Assembly (NCBI GenBank): GCA_004559785.1
Contig: SFXD01000029.1
Span: 1-39,565, forward strand
DNA: 39,565 nt
Direction of reading: 5' to 3'
Origin: a bacterium
Lineage (GTDB): Bacteria; Bacteroidota; Bacteroidia; Bacteroidales; Bacteroidaceae
Below the pieces are notes generated by a model that worked only from the letters and a program-made list of their open reading frames with translations, did not search any database and had not been told where the DNA came from. The position numbers and the translations under genes were made by a program. This document shows, piece after piece, positions 8,713-16,603 of this stretch. Positions within the stretch are counted from its first letter, which is position 1. Each line of letters starts with the position of its first letter.

Positions 8713-9408
8713 CTATTCCCACGAATTGACAATATCGTTCACCACTCCGTTCAGGTCTTCGTCTCCCTCCATCTCCATCTGCTTCTGGGCTTGCTTGGCA
8801 AGGCGTGCGGCCAGTGCCTTCTTGTCGTAGGCGTATGTGACCTCTACTTCGTAGTTACCGTTCTCCGTGGTCCTGTACATGCACAGCCCACGCTTCATGT
8901 CAGTAAGGCATCCGTCCACGATGCCCTTGAACCTCTGGTGGAACTTGTCGACTGTCTCGGCTACGTCCGCGCCCGTCTGGTTGCCGCTCAGTTTCTGTTC
9001 GAGCGCTCCGGCCAGCTTGGTTTCGAGGAGTGAGGCTATTTCTGCCTGGCACGATAGCCTGGCCTGAGCAATGGCAGCGTTGTATGAACCTTGCGTTGCG
9101 CGGCTCGTGTGGATTATCCATCGGCTGACGTCCTCGCCGTTCTTGTCCTTCATGGTCTCCGAAGCAAGGAGGCGGTCGTCGGTTATCTGCATGTCCATTG
9201 GCTTGTCCGAGGCCATGGTCTCCCAGCCCTTTTTCCTTAGTTGCTTGGCTCTCTTGGCGGCGTCCTTGCTTGCCTTCTCCTTGCTATAGAGCTTTACGGC
9301 TTCGTTGTGTTCCTTGGTGGCCATCTTGCGCATTTCCGTGTTGGTCTGCGCCTTCACTTGTGCCATGGCTAACGCGAGCATGGACACGGCGATCAAAATC
9401 CCTCTCAT
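8713..9408 (-). CDS. Exported LPP20-like protein, first gene of caspase operon
   Basis: This 231-residue protein has a signal peptide (MRGILIAVSM to about A20). A lysine/alanine-rich helix (about 25-70) precedes a domain in which SYNAAIAQARLSCQAEIASLL, a helical middle and YEVEVTYAYDKKALAARLAK resemble the order of elements in LPP20/FlgT-N-type domains. The C-terminus is acidic (MEMEGDEDL). It is the promoter-proximal gene of six: the operon promoter lies 41-72 nt upstream and CHASE2 starts 10 nt after its stop. Its weak resemblance to the N-terminal half of the last gene (271-1167) suggests paired paralogues at the two ends of the operon. The exact family is uncertain and no catalytic motif is seen. 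Confidence 0.75.
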   Translation of the reverse strand: MRGILIAVSMLALAMAQVKAQTNTEMRKMATKEHNEAVKLYSKEKASKDAAKRAKQLRKKGWETMASDKPMDMQITDDRLLASETMKDKNGEDVSRWIIHTSRATQGSYNAAIAQARLSCQAEIASLLETKLAGALEQKLSGNQTGADVAETVDKFHQRFKGIVDGCLTDMKRGLCMYRTTENGNYEVEVTYAYDKKALAARLAKQAQKQMEMEGDEDLNGVVNDIVNSWE

Positions 9409-9448
9409 TTTAGTTCTGTTTGCTTTTTTATATTTTTTCTTTTTTTTG

Positions 9449-9480
9449 CAAAATTAATGGTTTTAAGTGAGAAGGACAAA
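9449..9480 (-). promoter_or_regulatory. Bacteroidetes-type promoter of the caspase operon
   Basis: On the minus strand TTTG (9477-9480) is followed after exactly 20 nt by TAATTTTG (9449-9456), matching the Bacteroidetes primary-sigma consensus TTTG N19-21 TAnnTTTG. The transcript would start near 9442, giving a leader of about 33 nt before the ATG at 9408. No comparable promoter was noticed inside the operon. Confidence 0.75.
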
Positions 9481-9569
9481 AAAAAGTGTTCTTTTTTCTA
9501 AAAAACAATGTAATTTTACTTCGTTTCCTTAATTTTGCGTTTACATTAGGCTTTCGATATATGCTATGC

Positions 9570-10034
9570 TCAGATTTCTATACTGTCTACCCTGAGCGTC
9601 ACCGTGCCTGCTGGTACGCGTACTTGTACTGTGTCGCCCGTCCTTTTGCCGATAAGAGCCTTGGCTATCGGGGACTTTATCGAAAGCCGCCCTTCCCTCA
9701 GGTTGGACTCTGCCGTACTCGTCAGGGTGTATGTCATCTGCATGCCGTTGGCCATGTTGGTCATAGTCACCTTGCTTAGAAGCCCAACGGCATCTGAGTG
9801 GAGCCTTGTCTTGTCCACCACCCTTGCATACTCCAGCACCCTCTGCTTGTAGCGTATCCTGCCCAGCAGGCGTGCCTGTTCCCTCTTGGCTGCCCTGTAT
9901 TCGTAGTTCTCGCTTAGGTCTCCCTTGTCCCGTGCCTCGGCAATGGCTTCCCTCACGCGCGGCAACTCGACGTTCTCCATGTATTTGAGCTCTTCGACGA
10001 GTTTCTCGTACCCTTCCCTTGATATATATTCCAT
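9570..10034 (-). CDS. greA: Transcription elongation factor GreA
   Basis: This 154-residue protein is a full-length GreA, which binds the RNA polymerase secondary channel and stimulates cleavage of backtracked transcripts. The N-terminal coiled coil (about 1-75) includes LPRVREAIAEARDKGDLSEN, the signature carrying the acidic tip, followed by YEYRAAKREQARLLGRI. The C-terminal FKBP-like domain ends with LSIKSPIAKALIGKRTGDTV, also a family hallmark. Length and order match the usual family. It is monocistronic: the caspase operon lies downstream on the same strand with its own promoter, and the DUF5020 gene is divergent. Confidence 0.97.
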   Translation of the reverse strand: MEYISREGYEKLVEELKYMENVELPRVREAIAEARDKGDLSENYEYRAAKREQARLLGRIRYKQRVLEYARVVDKTRLHSDAVGLLSKVTMTNMANGMQMTYTLTSTAESNLREGRLSIKSPIAKALIGKRTGDTVQVRVPAGTVTLRVDSIEI

Positions 10035-10075
10035 AGGTCTATGTTATTTTCTTGCTATTATTTGATAAATTTATT

Positions 10076-10136
10076 GCAAAGTTACCATTTTGCCCTCACA
10101 TTTTATATACAATTTGTATTTATTTTCGTAAATTTG
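10076..10136. promoter_or_regulatory. Divergent promoter elements between greA and the DUF5020 gene
   Basis: On the minus strand TAACTTTG (10077-10084) is a candidate -7 box for greA. On the plus strand TAAATTTG (10129-10136) is a candidate -7 box for the DUF5020 gene. Neither has a clear TTTG at 19-21 nt, so both calls rest on the -7 element and position only. Confidence 0.45.
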
Positions 10137-10222
10137 CAGCCCTTAACACGGATGGCTTGGGGCAAGTCCTTTCTCCGCCACGGATAATGTAGTATTTATT
10201 AATCATATAATGTAGGAAAATA

Positions 10223-10972
10223 ATGAAAAGACTCCTTATCTTGTGTGCCACGCTTGCTGCGTGTGCCGATATGCTTGGGCAATTCAACATCCAGTTGCAC
10301 TACGACCTTGGGCGCAACCTCAACCCGGACGCAGAGGCCGACCGCCAGCTCTTTACGGTTACCACAGAATTCTTCAAGCCGGACAGGCTTGGCAGCACGT
10401 TCCTTTTCATAGACATGGACTATAGGGGGAAGGGTACAGGCAATAACGGGCCGTTGGCTGCCTATTGGGAAATGAGCCGTGATTTTACCATGCTCAAGGT
10501 AAGGGATACGGCACACAGCCTTACCGCACACCTTGAGTACAACGGAGGACTCAACACTTACGCCTCCTACCAGCAGGCGTTGCTTGCAGGACCTGCATGG
10601 CAATGGCACAGCCAGGATTTTTCCAAGACCTTTACGCTTCAGGCCCTGTACAGGCAGGTGCTTCGCTCAGGCGCAAGCGAGGCACATCCCAGCTTCCAGC
10701 TGACTACGGTCTGGGGAGTGGAGTTTGCCAAGGGATGGTGTACCTTCTCGGGATATGCCGACCTGTGGTATGGCTATACGCCTCGTGCCGAGAAGGGGCT
10801 TATGTTCATGTCGGAGCCACAGTTGTGGGTCAACGTCCTTGGCAGGGGGCGGCAGGACGACAGGCTCAGCCTCGGTACGGAATGGGAGGTAAGCTACGAC
10901 TTCGTATGGCCTGCCCAGGGTAGCAGGCGAATCTTCCTGAATCCCACGGTTGCCTTGAAGTATACGTTCTGA
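10223..10972 (+). CDS. DUF5020 family outer-membrane-type protein
   Basis: This 249-residue protein has a signal peptide (MKRLLILCATLAACADMLGQ). The mature chain starts NIQLHYDLGRN and continues with VTTEFFKPDRLGSTFLFIDMDYRGKG, the pattern of DUF5020, a Bacteroidetes family related to nucleoside-channel (Tsx-like) beta barrels. Alternating aromatic strands (WQWHSQDFSKTFTLQALYR, WCTFSGYADLWYGY) and a C-terminal phenylalanine (LKYTF) fit an outer-membrane barrel. It stands alone, divergent from greA. The transported substrate cannot be read from the sequence. Confidence 0.85.
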   Translation: MKRLLILCATLAACADMLGQFNIQLHYDLGRNLNPDAEADRQLFTVTTEFFKPDRLGSTFLFIDMDYRGKGTGNNGPLAAYWEMSRDFTMLKVRDTAHSLTAHLEYNGGLNTYASYQQALLAGPAWQWHSQDFSKTFTLQALYRQVLRSGASEAHPSFQLTTVWGVEFAKGWCTFSGYADLWYGYTPRAEKGLMFMSEPQLWVNVLGRGRQDDRLSLGTEWEVSYDFVWPAQGSRRIFLNPTVALKYTF

Positions 10973-11086
10973 TTGCCATAAGCTTAACCCGAATCGGTTC
11001 GTTAGGCAGTTGTGTGCTTGCCAACCTCCTTTTCCGCTGTCTACCCGTTTTATGGTTACAATGGCAACACTATTGCGTCCTCAAAA

Positions 11087-11281
11087 TTAAGGGATGTTCT
11101 ATAAATTCGGGAATCGCCGCCAGTCTGACAAATTTCATCTCCGGTCACTATGCGAAGCCTTCACGCCATATTCCTGGTTTTATTTCAGTCACGATGCCCG
11201 CATCGCTCCTTCATTAAAGCCCGGAATCTGACATAAAGTATTCTGCAAGTGCCTCGGTCGAATTTATAGAACACCCCTTAA
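11087..11281. mobile_element. MITE-like element with 23-bp terminal inverted repeats
   Basis: The left end (11087-11109) and the reverse complement of the right end (11259-11281) agree at 22 of 23 positions, with core TGTTCTATAAATTCG and TTAA at the outermost bases. The 150-bp interior has no long reading frame, so any movement would need a transposase supplied elsewhere. A third copy of the terminus lies alone at 16604-16626. TTAA at both ends could be the target duplication. Mobility is inferred from structure only. Confidence 0.6.
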
Positions 11282-11340
11282 AAGAAATATGCTCGAAATT
11301 TAAAGCCGTGGCCATCATAACCCCAATGGCCGATTATAGT

Positions 11341-11403
11341 TTAAGGGGGTGCTCCGAAAAAGAACACTCCCTGCATTTCTCTATTTTATGGAACACCCTT
11401 CAA
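11341..11403. repeat. Degenerate inverted repeat related to the MITE-like termini
   Basis: TTAAGGGGGTGCTCC (11341-11355) opposes TTTTATGGAACACCC (11384-11398). Read in the same direction these resemble the AGGGGTGTTCTATAAA core of the neighbouring element. The two arms match each other only imperfectly, so this may be an older, decayed copy. Confidence 0.4.
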
Positions 11404-11434
11404 GGGAATTCAATGGCATGTGCCGCCGCAGCCT

Positions 11435-12091
11435 TCAGCGAGCATAGGACAGAACCTCCCTGCAACGCTCGGTAATGTATTGCCAGTCGCCCTTGGCTAT
11501 CACGTCGTTCGGAAAGAGCTTGCTTCCCATGCCTACGCAAAATGCTCCTGCCCCGAACCACGACGAGAGGTTATCCCTGTCCGGGGACACGCCTCCCGTC
11601 ACCATAACCTTGCTCCATGGGCAGGGTGCCATCAAGGCCTTCACGAACTTGGGACCGTATACGTCGCCGGGGAAGACCTTGGTAAGGTCGCATCCCAGTT
11701 CCTGTGCCTGGCTGACTTCGCTTACCGTTCCGCATCCGGGGCAGTAGGGTACGAGCCGCCTATTGCAAACCCTTGCTATCTCGGGATTGAGCATAGGACC
11801 AACGATGAACGTCGCACCCAACTGTATGTATAGGGCTGCCGTAGGGGCATCCACTATGCTTCCTGCCCCCATAGCCATGTCCGGGCATTCGGCGGCGGCG
11901 AACCTGACGCATTCCGCAAACACCTCGTGGGCGAAGTCTCCCCTGTTGGTAAACTCGAAGGCTCGTATTCCACCCTCGTAACATGCCTTTACGACTTGTC
12001 TCGCTATCTCTGCATCGCCGCTGTAGAATACGGGTACGATGCGAGTGGACGACATTTTCTGCAATACCTGAATCTTGTCAAATCTTGCCAT
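11435..12091 (-). CDS. eda: 2-dehydro-3-deoxyphosphogluconate (KDPG) aldolase
   Basis: This 218-residue class I aldolase splits KDPG into pyruvate and glyceraldehyde 3-phosphate in the cytosol. The Schiff-base lysine is K138 in LTKVFPG and the catalytic glutamate is E46 in FEFTNRGDF, both in the family positions. RLVPYCPGCGTVSEV supplies the phosphate/substrate loop, although the common PGVxTP form is altered to PGCGTV. The gene follows kdgK with a 36-nt gap on the same strand, so the pair converts 2-keto-3-deoxygluconate to central metabolites, as in pectin or uronate use. Confidence 0.95.
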   Translation of the reverse strand: MARFDKIQVLQKMSSTRIVPVFYSGDAEIARQVVKACYEGGIRAFEFTNRGDFAHEVFAECVRFAAAECPDMAMGAGSIVDAPTAALYIQLGATFIVGPMLNPEIARVCNRRLVPYCPGCGTVSEVSQAQELGCDLTKVFPGDVYGPKFVKALMAPCPWSKVMVTGGVSPDRDNLSSWFGAGAFCVGMGSKLFPNDVIAKGDWQYITERCREVLSYAR

Positions 12092-12127
12092 TTTGGGATA
12101 TATTCGTTTGTGGATTTATTTACGAGC

Positions 12128-13150
12128 CTATCTCTGTACCCTTCCGTTGCCGCCTCCGTTCATGAGGGCTACGACCTCCGCCTCCGACACGGCGTTGAAG
12201 TCGCCTGGTATGGTGTGCTTGAGTGCGCTTGCCGCAACGGCGAATTCCAAGGCCTTGGCAGGTCCCATGGACGTAACGAGCCCGTGAATCAGGCCTGCGC
12301 TGAAGCTGTCGCCTCCTCCTACTCGGTCAATTATGGGGCTAATGTCGTAGTGTTTGCTGACATGGAATGACATCCCGTCGTATATCATCGCCTTCCAACC
12401 GTTGTAGCTTGCGCTATAGCTCTCTCTGAGCGTGCTGACGACGTACCTAAAGCCGAATCTTTCCTTCATCGCCCTGAATATGCCTTCGTAGCCGCAAGCG
12501 TCCGTATTCCCTGCCGACACGTCGGCATCAGGCTTGAATCCAAGGCAGTTCTCAGCATCCTCTTCGTTGCCTATGCACACGTCCACGTATTCCATTAGCG
12601 GAACCATTACGGACCTTGCCTCCTCAGGTGTCCATAGCTTACTACGGAAGTTTAGGTCGCAGCTTATCGTCGCTCCGGCCTTCCTTGCCGAGATGCAGGC
12701 CTGGCGTACGCATTCTGCCGCATTGGCGCTTATGGCTGCGGTTATGCCGCTCCAATGAAACCAGTCGGCTCCGCGGAATATGCCGTCGAAGTCGAACTCT
12801 TCGGCCTTAGCCAGGCTGATGCTGCTGTCCTTGCGGTCGTAGATTACCTTGCTTGGCCTGAGGCTGTCGCCGGTTTCCAGGTAATAGATGCCCAGCCTGT
12901 CGCCTCCCCTCCTGACGTGCTCCGTGCGTACGCCAAGGCGGCGGAGGCTATTGATGGCTGCCTGGCCTATCTCGTGACATGGAACCTTGCTAACGAAGTG
13001 TGCCTCATGGCCGAAATTGGCGAGGCTTACGGCCACGTTGGCTTCACCTCCGCCATAGTTCACGTCGAATGTGTCACTTTGTACGAATCTCTTGTATCCT
13101 GGTGATGACAGGCGAAGCATTATCTCGCCCATGGTAATTATCTTTGCCAT
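12128..13150 (-). CDS. kdgK: 2-keto-3-deoxygluconate kinase, PfkB family
   Basis: This 340-residue ribokinase-fold enzyme phosphorylates 2-keto-3-deoxygluconate to KDPG. The N-terminal signature appears as NYGGGEANVAVSLANFG (31-47). The C-terminal PfkB signature is DRVGGGDSFSAGLIHG (275-290), with D281 as the predicted catalytic base. SCDLNFRSKLW (163-173) is typical of KDG kinases rather than fructokinases. It is upstream of and presumably co-transcribed with eda. The start at 13150 is the first ATG and gives the usual MAKIITMGE N-terminus. The upstream 210 bp carry a tandem repeat and a -7 box, so expression may be affected by the repeat. Confidence 0.94.
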   Translation of the reverse strand: MAKIITMGEIMLRLSSPGYKRFVQSDTFDVNYGGGEANVAVSLANFGHEAHFVSKVPCHEIGQAAINSLRRLGVRTEHVRRGGDRLGIYYLETGDSLRPSKVIYDRKDSSISLAKAEEFDFDGIFRGADWFHWSGITAAISANAAECVRQACISARKAGATISCDLNFRSKLWTPEEARSVMVPLMEYVDVCIGNEEDAENCLGFKPDADVSAGNTDACGYEGIFRAMKERFGFRYVVSTLRESYSASYNGWKAMIYDGMSFHVSKHYDISPIIDRVGGGDSFSAGLIHGLVTSMGPAKALEFAVAASALKHTIPGDFNAVSEAEVVALMNGGGNGRVQR

Positions 13151-13188
13151 TCCCTTATTGTTGTAAGTTTATATTCATTATTATTTTT

Positions 13189-13340
13189 CCTGCCACGACA
13201 ATATACAAGTTAACTTGTCTTGCACAACTGGCTTAACGAAAACGTTGGAATAAATCCGACCTTTTCTCGCCATGGCATAGCTCAAGTAAACTTGGCTCTG
13301 CTCATTTGGCTTAACGAAAACGTTCATTAAATTTGACCAA
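13189..13340. repeat. Two tandem imperfect 77-bp repeats upstream of kdgK
   Basis: Unit 1 (13189-13261) and unit 2 (13266-13340) share GGCTTAACGAAAACGTT (13230-13246 and 13308-13324), a CAAGTTAACTTG-like palindrome (13206-13217, and CAAGTAAACTTGG from 13283), and an AAATccGACC-type end. TTGGCTTAACGAAA also occurs at 11-24 of this window, so the family is dispersed. The minus strand has an open frame through both units, but it looks like a by-product of the repeat. A location between a promoter and kdgK could influence transcription. Confidence 0.7.
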
Positions 13341-13359
13341 CATTTGTTTATTTCAACTG

Positions 13360-13367
13360 CAAAGTTA
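13360..13367 (-). promoter_or_regulatory. Candidate -7 box for kdgK-eda
   Basis: TAACTTTG on the minus strand matches TAnnTTTG. No TTTG lies 19-21 nt upstream. If used, the transcript would include about 200 nt of leader containing both 77-bp repeat units. Confidence 0.4.
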
Positions 13368-13454
13368 TACAATTTTGACTAAACATTCCCATTATGTGGG
13401 CTTTTTTTTATCAAGCATGCAAAAAAAATGCCGAATATCCCGTGTAAGTCCAAA

Positions 13455-13470
13455 TATGTTTGTAACTTCG
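13455..13470 (+). promoter_or_regulatory. Candidate -7 boxes for the lipoprotein-rsmG operon
   Basis: TATGTTTG (13455-13462) and, directly after it, TAACTTCG (13463-13470) lie on the plus strand 62-78 nt upstream of the first start codon. No good -33 element was found for either. Confidence 0.35.
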
Positions 13471-13532
13471 CAATATGCAGGATGCCATTATTTGGAAATC
13501 CAAGGTAATGTTCATTTAATGTTATAGCGATT

Positions 13533-14348
13533 ATGAAACGTAGGATATTCTATTTGCTACTCATCGCAACGGCGATGGTATCGTGTACGGAATGGTTAGG
13601 AGGCAAAAAGGGCGGAAGCATCACCTCGAAGGAGGGCGACCTCTCCTTAGCGTGGGATTCCATTACCCTGCACGAGAAATTCGTTCCCGAGGGATACGAG
13701 CCGGAAGAGGTCTCGCTCGACATAGATATATGTATTGACGTACCCTCGGGCGACACCCCAGTCGACTCGCTTGTCGACAGCAACCTGTGCAGCCTCTGCT
13801 TCGTCTACGACTCCCTGTCCGTGGAGGAAGGGCTGGACGTGTTCGTGGATTCCATAAAGGTGGCTTTTTCCAAGGAGATGTCGCAATTCTATGAAAAGGA
13901 TGACGAGTTCTCGTTCCGCTACAAACATTGCTTCACCATGAAGGGTGAGCGCATGCCAGCCTCGCGAAACGGCGTAGTGGCATACAGGTTTACGTCCTAC
14001 GCATACGAGGGTGGGGCACACGGAATGACGCTTACCTACGGACTGAACATGGATTCCAAGTCCGGGAAGGTGCTGCAGGTGTCGGACGTGTTCGCCGACG
14101 AGGCAAGCGTTCTTAGGCTCATGCAGGGCCAGCTGCTGGTGGACAATGGATGTGAGACCGTCGAGCAGTTGCGGGAAAAGACAGGCATATTGATGCTGGG
14201 CGACCTCTATGTCTCCGACAACAATTTCCTCTTGCTCGACGACGGAGTACTGTTCACCTTCAACCAATACGACATAGCCCCCTACTCGTCGGGCGTTATT
14301 AGTGTGAAGCTGTCTTACCAACAACTTAAAGGATGCCTGAAGCTATGA
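13533..14348 (+). CDS. DUF3298-type lipoprotein
   Basis: This 271-residue protein has a lipoprotein signal (MKRRIFYLLLIATAMVSC, with the lipidated cysteine at 18). The second half, YRFTSYAYEGGAHGMTLTYG followed by SGKVLQVSDVF and ending FTFNQYDIAPYSSG, is the typical DUF3298 (RsiV-like) pattern. It should sit on the periplasmic side of a membrane. The function is unknown; RsiV itself is an anti-sigma factor, but the cytoplasmic part of RsiV is missing here. The stop codon overlaps the rsmG start as ATGA, so the two are co-translated. Confidence 0.85.
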   Translation: MKRRIFYLLLIATAMVSCTEWLGGKKGGSITSKEGDLSLAWDSITLHEKFVPEGYEPEEVSLDIDICIDVPSGDTPVDSLVDSNLCSLCFVYDSLSVEEGLDVFVDSIKVAFSKEMSQFYEKDDEFSFRYKHCFTMKGERMPASRNGVVAYRFTSYAYEGGAHGMTLTYGLNMDSKSGKVLQVSDVFADEASVLRLMQGQLLVDNGCETVEQLREKTGILMLGDLYVSDNNFLLLDDGVLFTFNQYDIAPYSSGVISVKLSYQQLKGCLKL

Positions 14349-14965
14349 AGTGCCTGCTGAAATATTTCCCCACGCTCGACGGGAAGAAGCTGGAGAGGTT
14401 CGAAGCCCTCGATGGATTGTATCGTACCTGGAACGCGAGGATAAACGTCATTTCCCGGAAGGATATCGACAACCTCTACGAGCACCATGTCCTGCATTCG
14501 CTCGGGATAGCGGAGATTATCAACTTCAAGGATGGCACCAAGGTTATGGACCTTGGTACGGGGGGAGGGTTCCCCGGCATACCCCTTGCGATAATGTTTC
14601 CCGAGACGGAGTTCCTGCTCGTGGACAGCATACGCAAGAAAGTGATGGTTTGCCAGGAAATAGCAAGGGAGTTGGAACTGGACAACGTCTCCACGCGATG
14701 GGGCAGGGCAGAGGACGTGGACGAGAAGTTCCAGTTCGTGGTGTCCCGGGCCGTAATGCCGCTTGCCGACCTCATAAAGATAGTACGCAGCAAAATCTCC
14801 GGCCGCCAGATGAACGGACTGCCCAACGGGCTTATTTGCCTGAAGGGGGGCGAATTGGAAAGAGAGACCTACCCGTACAGGTCTGCCACGCAGGTTACGC
14901 CCCTGTCGGATTACTTTGACGAGGAGTATTTCAAGACGAAGAAAATAGTATATACGCAATTATGA
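14345..14965 (+). CDS. rsmG: 16S rRNA (guanine527-N7)-methyltransferase RsmG
   Basis: This protein of about 206 residues is a Rossmann-fold SAM methyltransferase that modifies G527 in the 530 loop of 16S rRNA. WNARINVISRKDIDNLYEHHVLHS is the family N-terminal signature, and VMDLGTGGGFPGIPLAI is the SAM-binding loop. FQFVVSRAV lies at the catalytic region. The start at 14345 overlaps the previous stop (ATGA); an in-frame ATG four codons earlier (14333) is possible. The stop again overlaps the next start as ATGA. Confidence 0.95.
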   Translation: MKCLLKYFPTLDGKKLERFEALDGLYRTWNARINVISRKDIDNLYEHHVLHSLGIAEIINFKDGTKVMDLGTGGGFPGIPLAIMFPETEFLLVDSIRKKVMVCQEIARELELDNVSTRWGRAEDVDEKFQFVVSRAVMPLADLIKIVRSKISGRQMNGLPNGLICLKGGELERETYPYRSATQVTPLSDYFDEEYFKTKKIVYTQL

Positions 14966-15603
14966 AATACAAGGCCTTTACTTTCAACCCTATATGCGAG
15001 AATACATACATCCTTTGGGACGAATCCACAAGGCAGGCTGCCATCGTGGATGCCGGTATGTACGACGAAAGGGATATGGATGTGATACGTTCCTTCGTGG
15101 AAGAGAATGGGCTCGGGCTTAGCCTATCCCTGCAGACGCATACGCATTTCGACCACGTCTCGGGACTGCCTTTCCTGTTTGATACCTACGGCCTACGCCC
15201 TATGTTCCACCCCAACGACGAACGTATATACAACGCCATGCCTTCCTTCGCTGGATTGGCTGGTTTCTCCCTCAGGCACGACTTACCCAGGCCTGAGAGA
15301 TACCTGTCCGACGGCGACGAGGTATGGTTGGGCGAATCCTCGATAAAGGTTATACACACACCCGGACATACTCCGGGCGGATTGTGCCTCTATTCCGAAT
15401 CAGGTAACCTGCTCCTTAGTGGCGACACGCTTTTCTGCGAGAGCGTAGGGCGTACCGACCTGCCGGGCGGAAGCCTTGACGACATAATGGAAAGCATAAA
15501 GGGTAGGTTGCTGTCCCTGCCACAGGATACCATCGTCCTGCCTGGGCATGGCATGTCTACCACCATAGGTTGGGAGGCAAAGTACAACCCGTACCTGATG
15601 TGA
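14962..15603 (+). CDS. MBL-fold metallo-hydrolase (glyoxalase II-like)
   Basis: This 213-residue metallo-beta-lactamase-fold enzyme has all metal ligands: THTHFDH (H60, H62, D64, H65), H136 in PGHTPGG, D155 in SGDTLF and H196 in LPGHG. The short length without a separate C-terminal domain fits the YcbL-type single-domain hydrolases related to glyoxalase II. The substrate is not certain; thioesters such as lactoyl-thiols are the usual guess. It is the last of three ATGA-linked genes. Confidence 0.9.
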   Translation: MKYKAFTFNPICENTYILWDESTRQAAIVDAGMYDERDMDVIRSFVEENGLGLSLSLQTHTHFDHVSGLPFLFDTYGLRPMFHPNDERIYNAMPSFAGLAGFSLRHDLPRPERYLSDGDEVWLGESSIKVIHTPGHTPGGLCLYSESGNLLLSGDTLFCESVGRTDLPGGSLDDIMESIKGRLLSLPQDTIVLPGHGMSTTIGWEAKYNPYLM

Positions 15604-15770
15604 CGGCAGATTGTGCGGCTGTCATGGCCAAGTGTTTCGTAAATGCTTATCCTTCTGACATTCATCCCTACAGAGGCAGATACTCGGCAGTTATGTGTCA
15701 GAGTGTTGAATACTATATGATGTATCTGAATCGTATGGTTTCGTAAAACATGGTGAACTTGATGCCAGTC

Positions 15771-16583
15771 TCATGGCGTGGTTACGAACCTCTCCACGGC
15801 GGCTGCTACGCCATCCTCCTCGTTGCTTAGGGTTATGTAGTCCGCAGCCTCCTTTACCACCTCTTGTGCATTCGCCATGGCAATTCCGAGTCCTGCATAT
15901 CGTATCATGCTGAGGTCGTTGAACCCGTCCCCGCACGCCATGAGCTCGCTGCGTTCTATGCCGAGGTGACCGAGGAGGAACTCAAGCCTCTTGGCCTTGT
16001 CTATTCCGGGCGGCAGGACTTCGAGAAAGAAAGGCTCGCTCCTGTATATGCTCATGCGGCCCTTGTAGTAGTCTGCCAGTTCCTGCTCCAGCACGACAAG
16101 TTTTTCAGGATTTCCCACAATGAGGCATTTGGGCTCGGGGAAGTCTATCTCCTCAAGGAAACTCCTTAGCTTCCTAAGGGGCATCCTGTTCAGCATGGCC
16201 TCGTACCTGACGTATTCGTTGTCGATGTCTTCACAGGCGATGTGGCCGTCAAGGTAGCTCAGGATACGGAAGTCGCCCGAATTGCCCTTCTCGTAGAGAT
16301 GCGGGTAGACGGATGTGTCCAGCAGGTCCTGGTAGATGGGCTTGCCCGTGCTGCAGTCTATTATCACCCCGCCGTTGAAGGCAAGGACGAACCCTCCGTA
16401 TTTGGCGAGTTCAAGCTGTTCGGCGAGGGGCATGATGCCTGGCACGGGTCTTCCGCTTGCAAGCACGAGCCGCAAGCCCTTTTCCTGCGCCTCAATCAAC
16501 ACCTGCCTTGTCTTTGGCGTGATTTCCTTCTTACCGTTGGTAAGTGTTCCGTCTATGTCGAGTGCGAGTAATCTGTATTCCAT
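15771..16583 (-). CDS. Cof-type HAD-IIB phosphatase
   Basis: This 270-residue HAD hydrolase has motif I LALDIDGTLT (D9 and D11), motif II in VLASGRP, the conserved lysine near KAKRLEFLLGHLGI and motif IV GDGFNDLSMIRYAGLGIAMANA. The cap of about 100 residues between motifs II and III is the C2b type of Cof/YbiV-like enzymes, which dephosphorylate sugar phosphates or cofactors such as PLP and FMN. The substrate cannot be assigned. It is monocistronic and convergent with the MBL gene. A repeat terminus lies about 20 nt upstream of its start. Confidence 0.92.
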   Translation of the reverse strand: MEYRLLALDIDGTLTNGKKEITPKTRQVLIEAQEKGLRLVLASGRPVPGIMPLAEQLELAKYGGFVLAFNGGVIIDCSTGKPIYQDLLDTSVYPHLYEKGNSGDFRILSYLDGHIACEDIDNEYVRYEAMLNRMPLRKLRSFLEEIDFPEPKCLIVGNPEKLVVLEQELADYYKGRMSIYRSEPFFLEVLPPGIDKAKRLEFLLGHLGIERSELMACGDGFNDLSMIRYAGLGIAMANAQEVVKEAADYITLSNEEDGVAAAVERFVTTP

Positions 16584-16603
16584 GAAAGTGTTGGGATGTT
16601 ATG

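Larger units (their letters stand above)
10973..11434. other. Repeat-rich convergent intergenic region
   Basis: This gap of about 460 bp between the DUF5020 gene and eda holds no convincing gene. It contains a 195-bp element with 23-bp terminal inverted repeats (11087-11281) and, further right, a degenerate related inverted pair at about 11341-11361 and 11384-11403. Confidence 0.7.

Noticed and set aside
9530..9537. Plus-strand TAATTTTG downstream of greA as a promoter
   Set aside because: No TTTG at the right distance and it would only drive antisense RNA across greA.
13181..13372. 63-codon minus-strand frame through the 77-bp repeats
   Set aside because: Its two similar halves follow the DNA repeat. 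No start context or homology supports it as a gene.
15604..15770. Possible gene between the MBL hydrolase and the HAD phosphatase
   Set aside because: Frames are short and without motifs. The region is a plain convergent gap.
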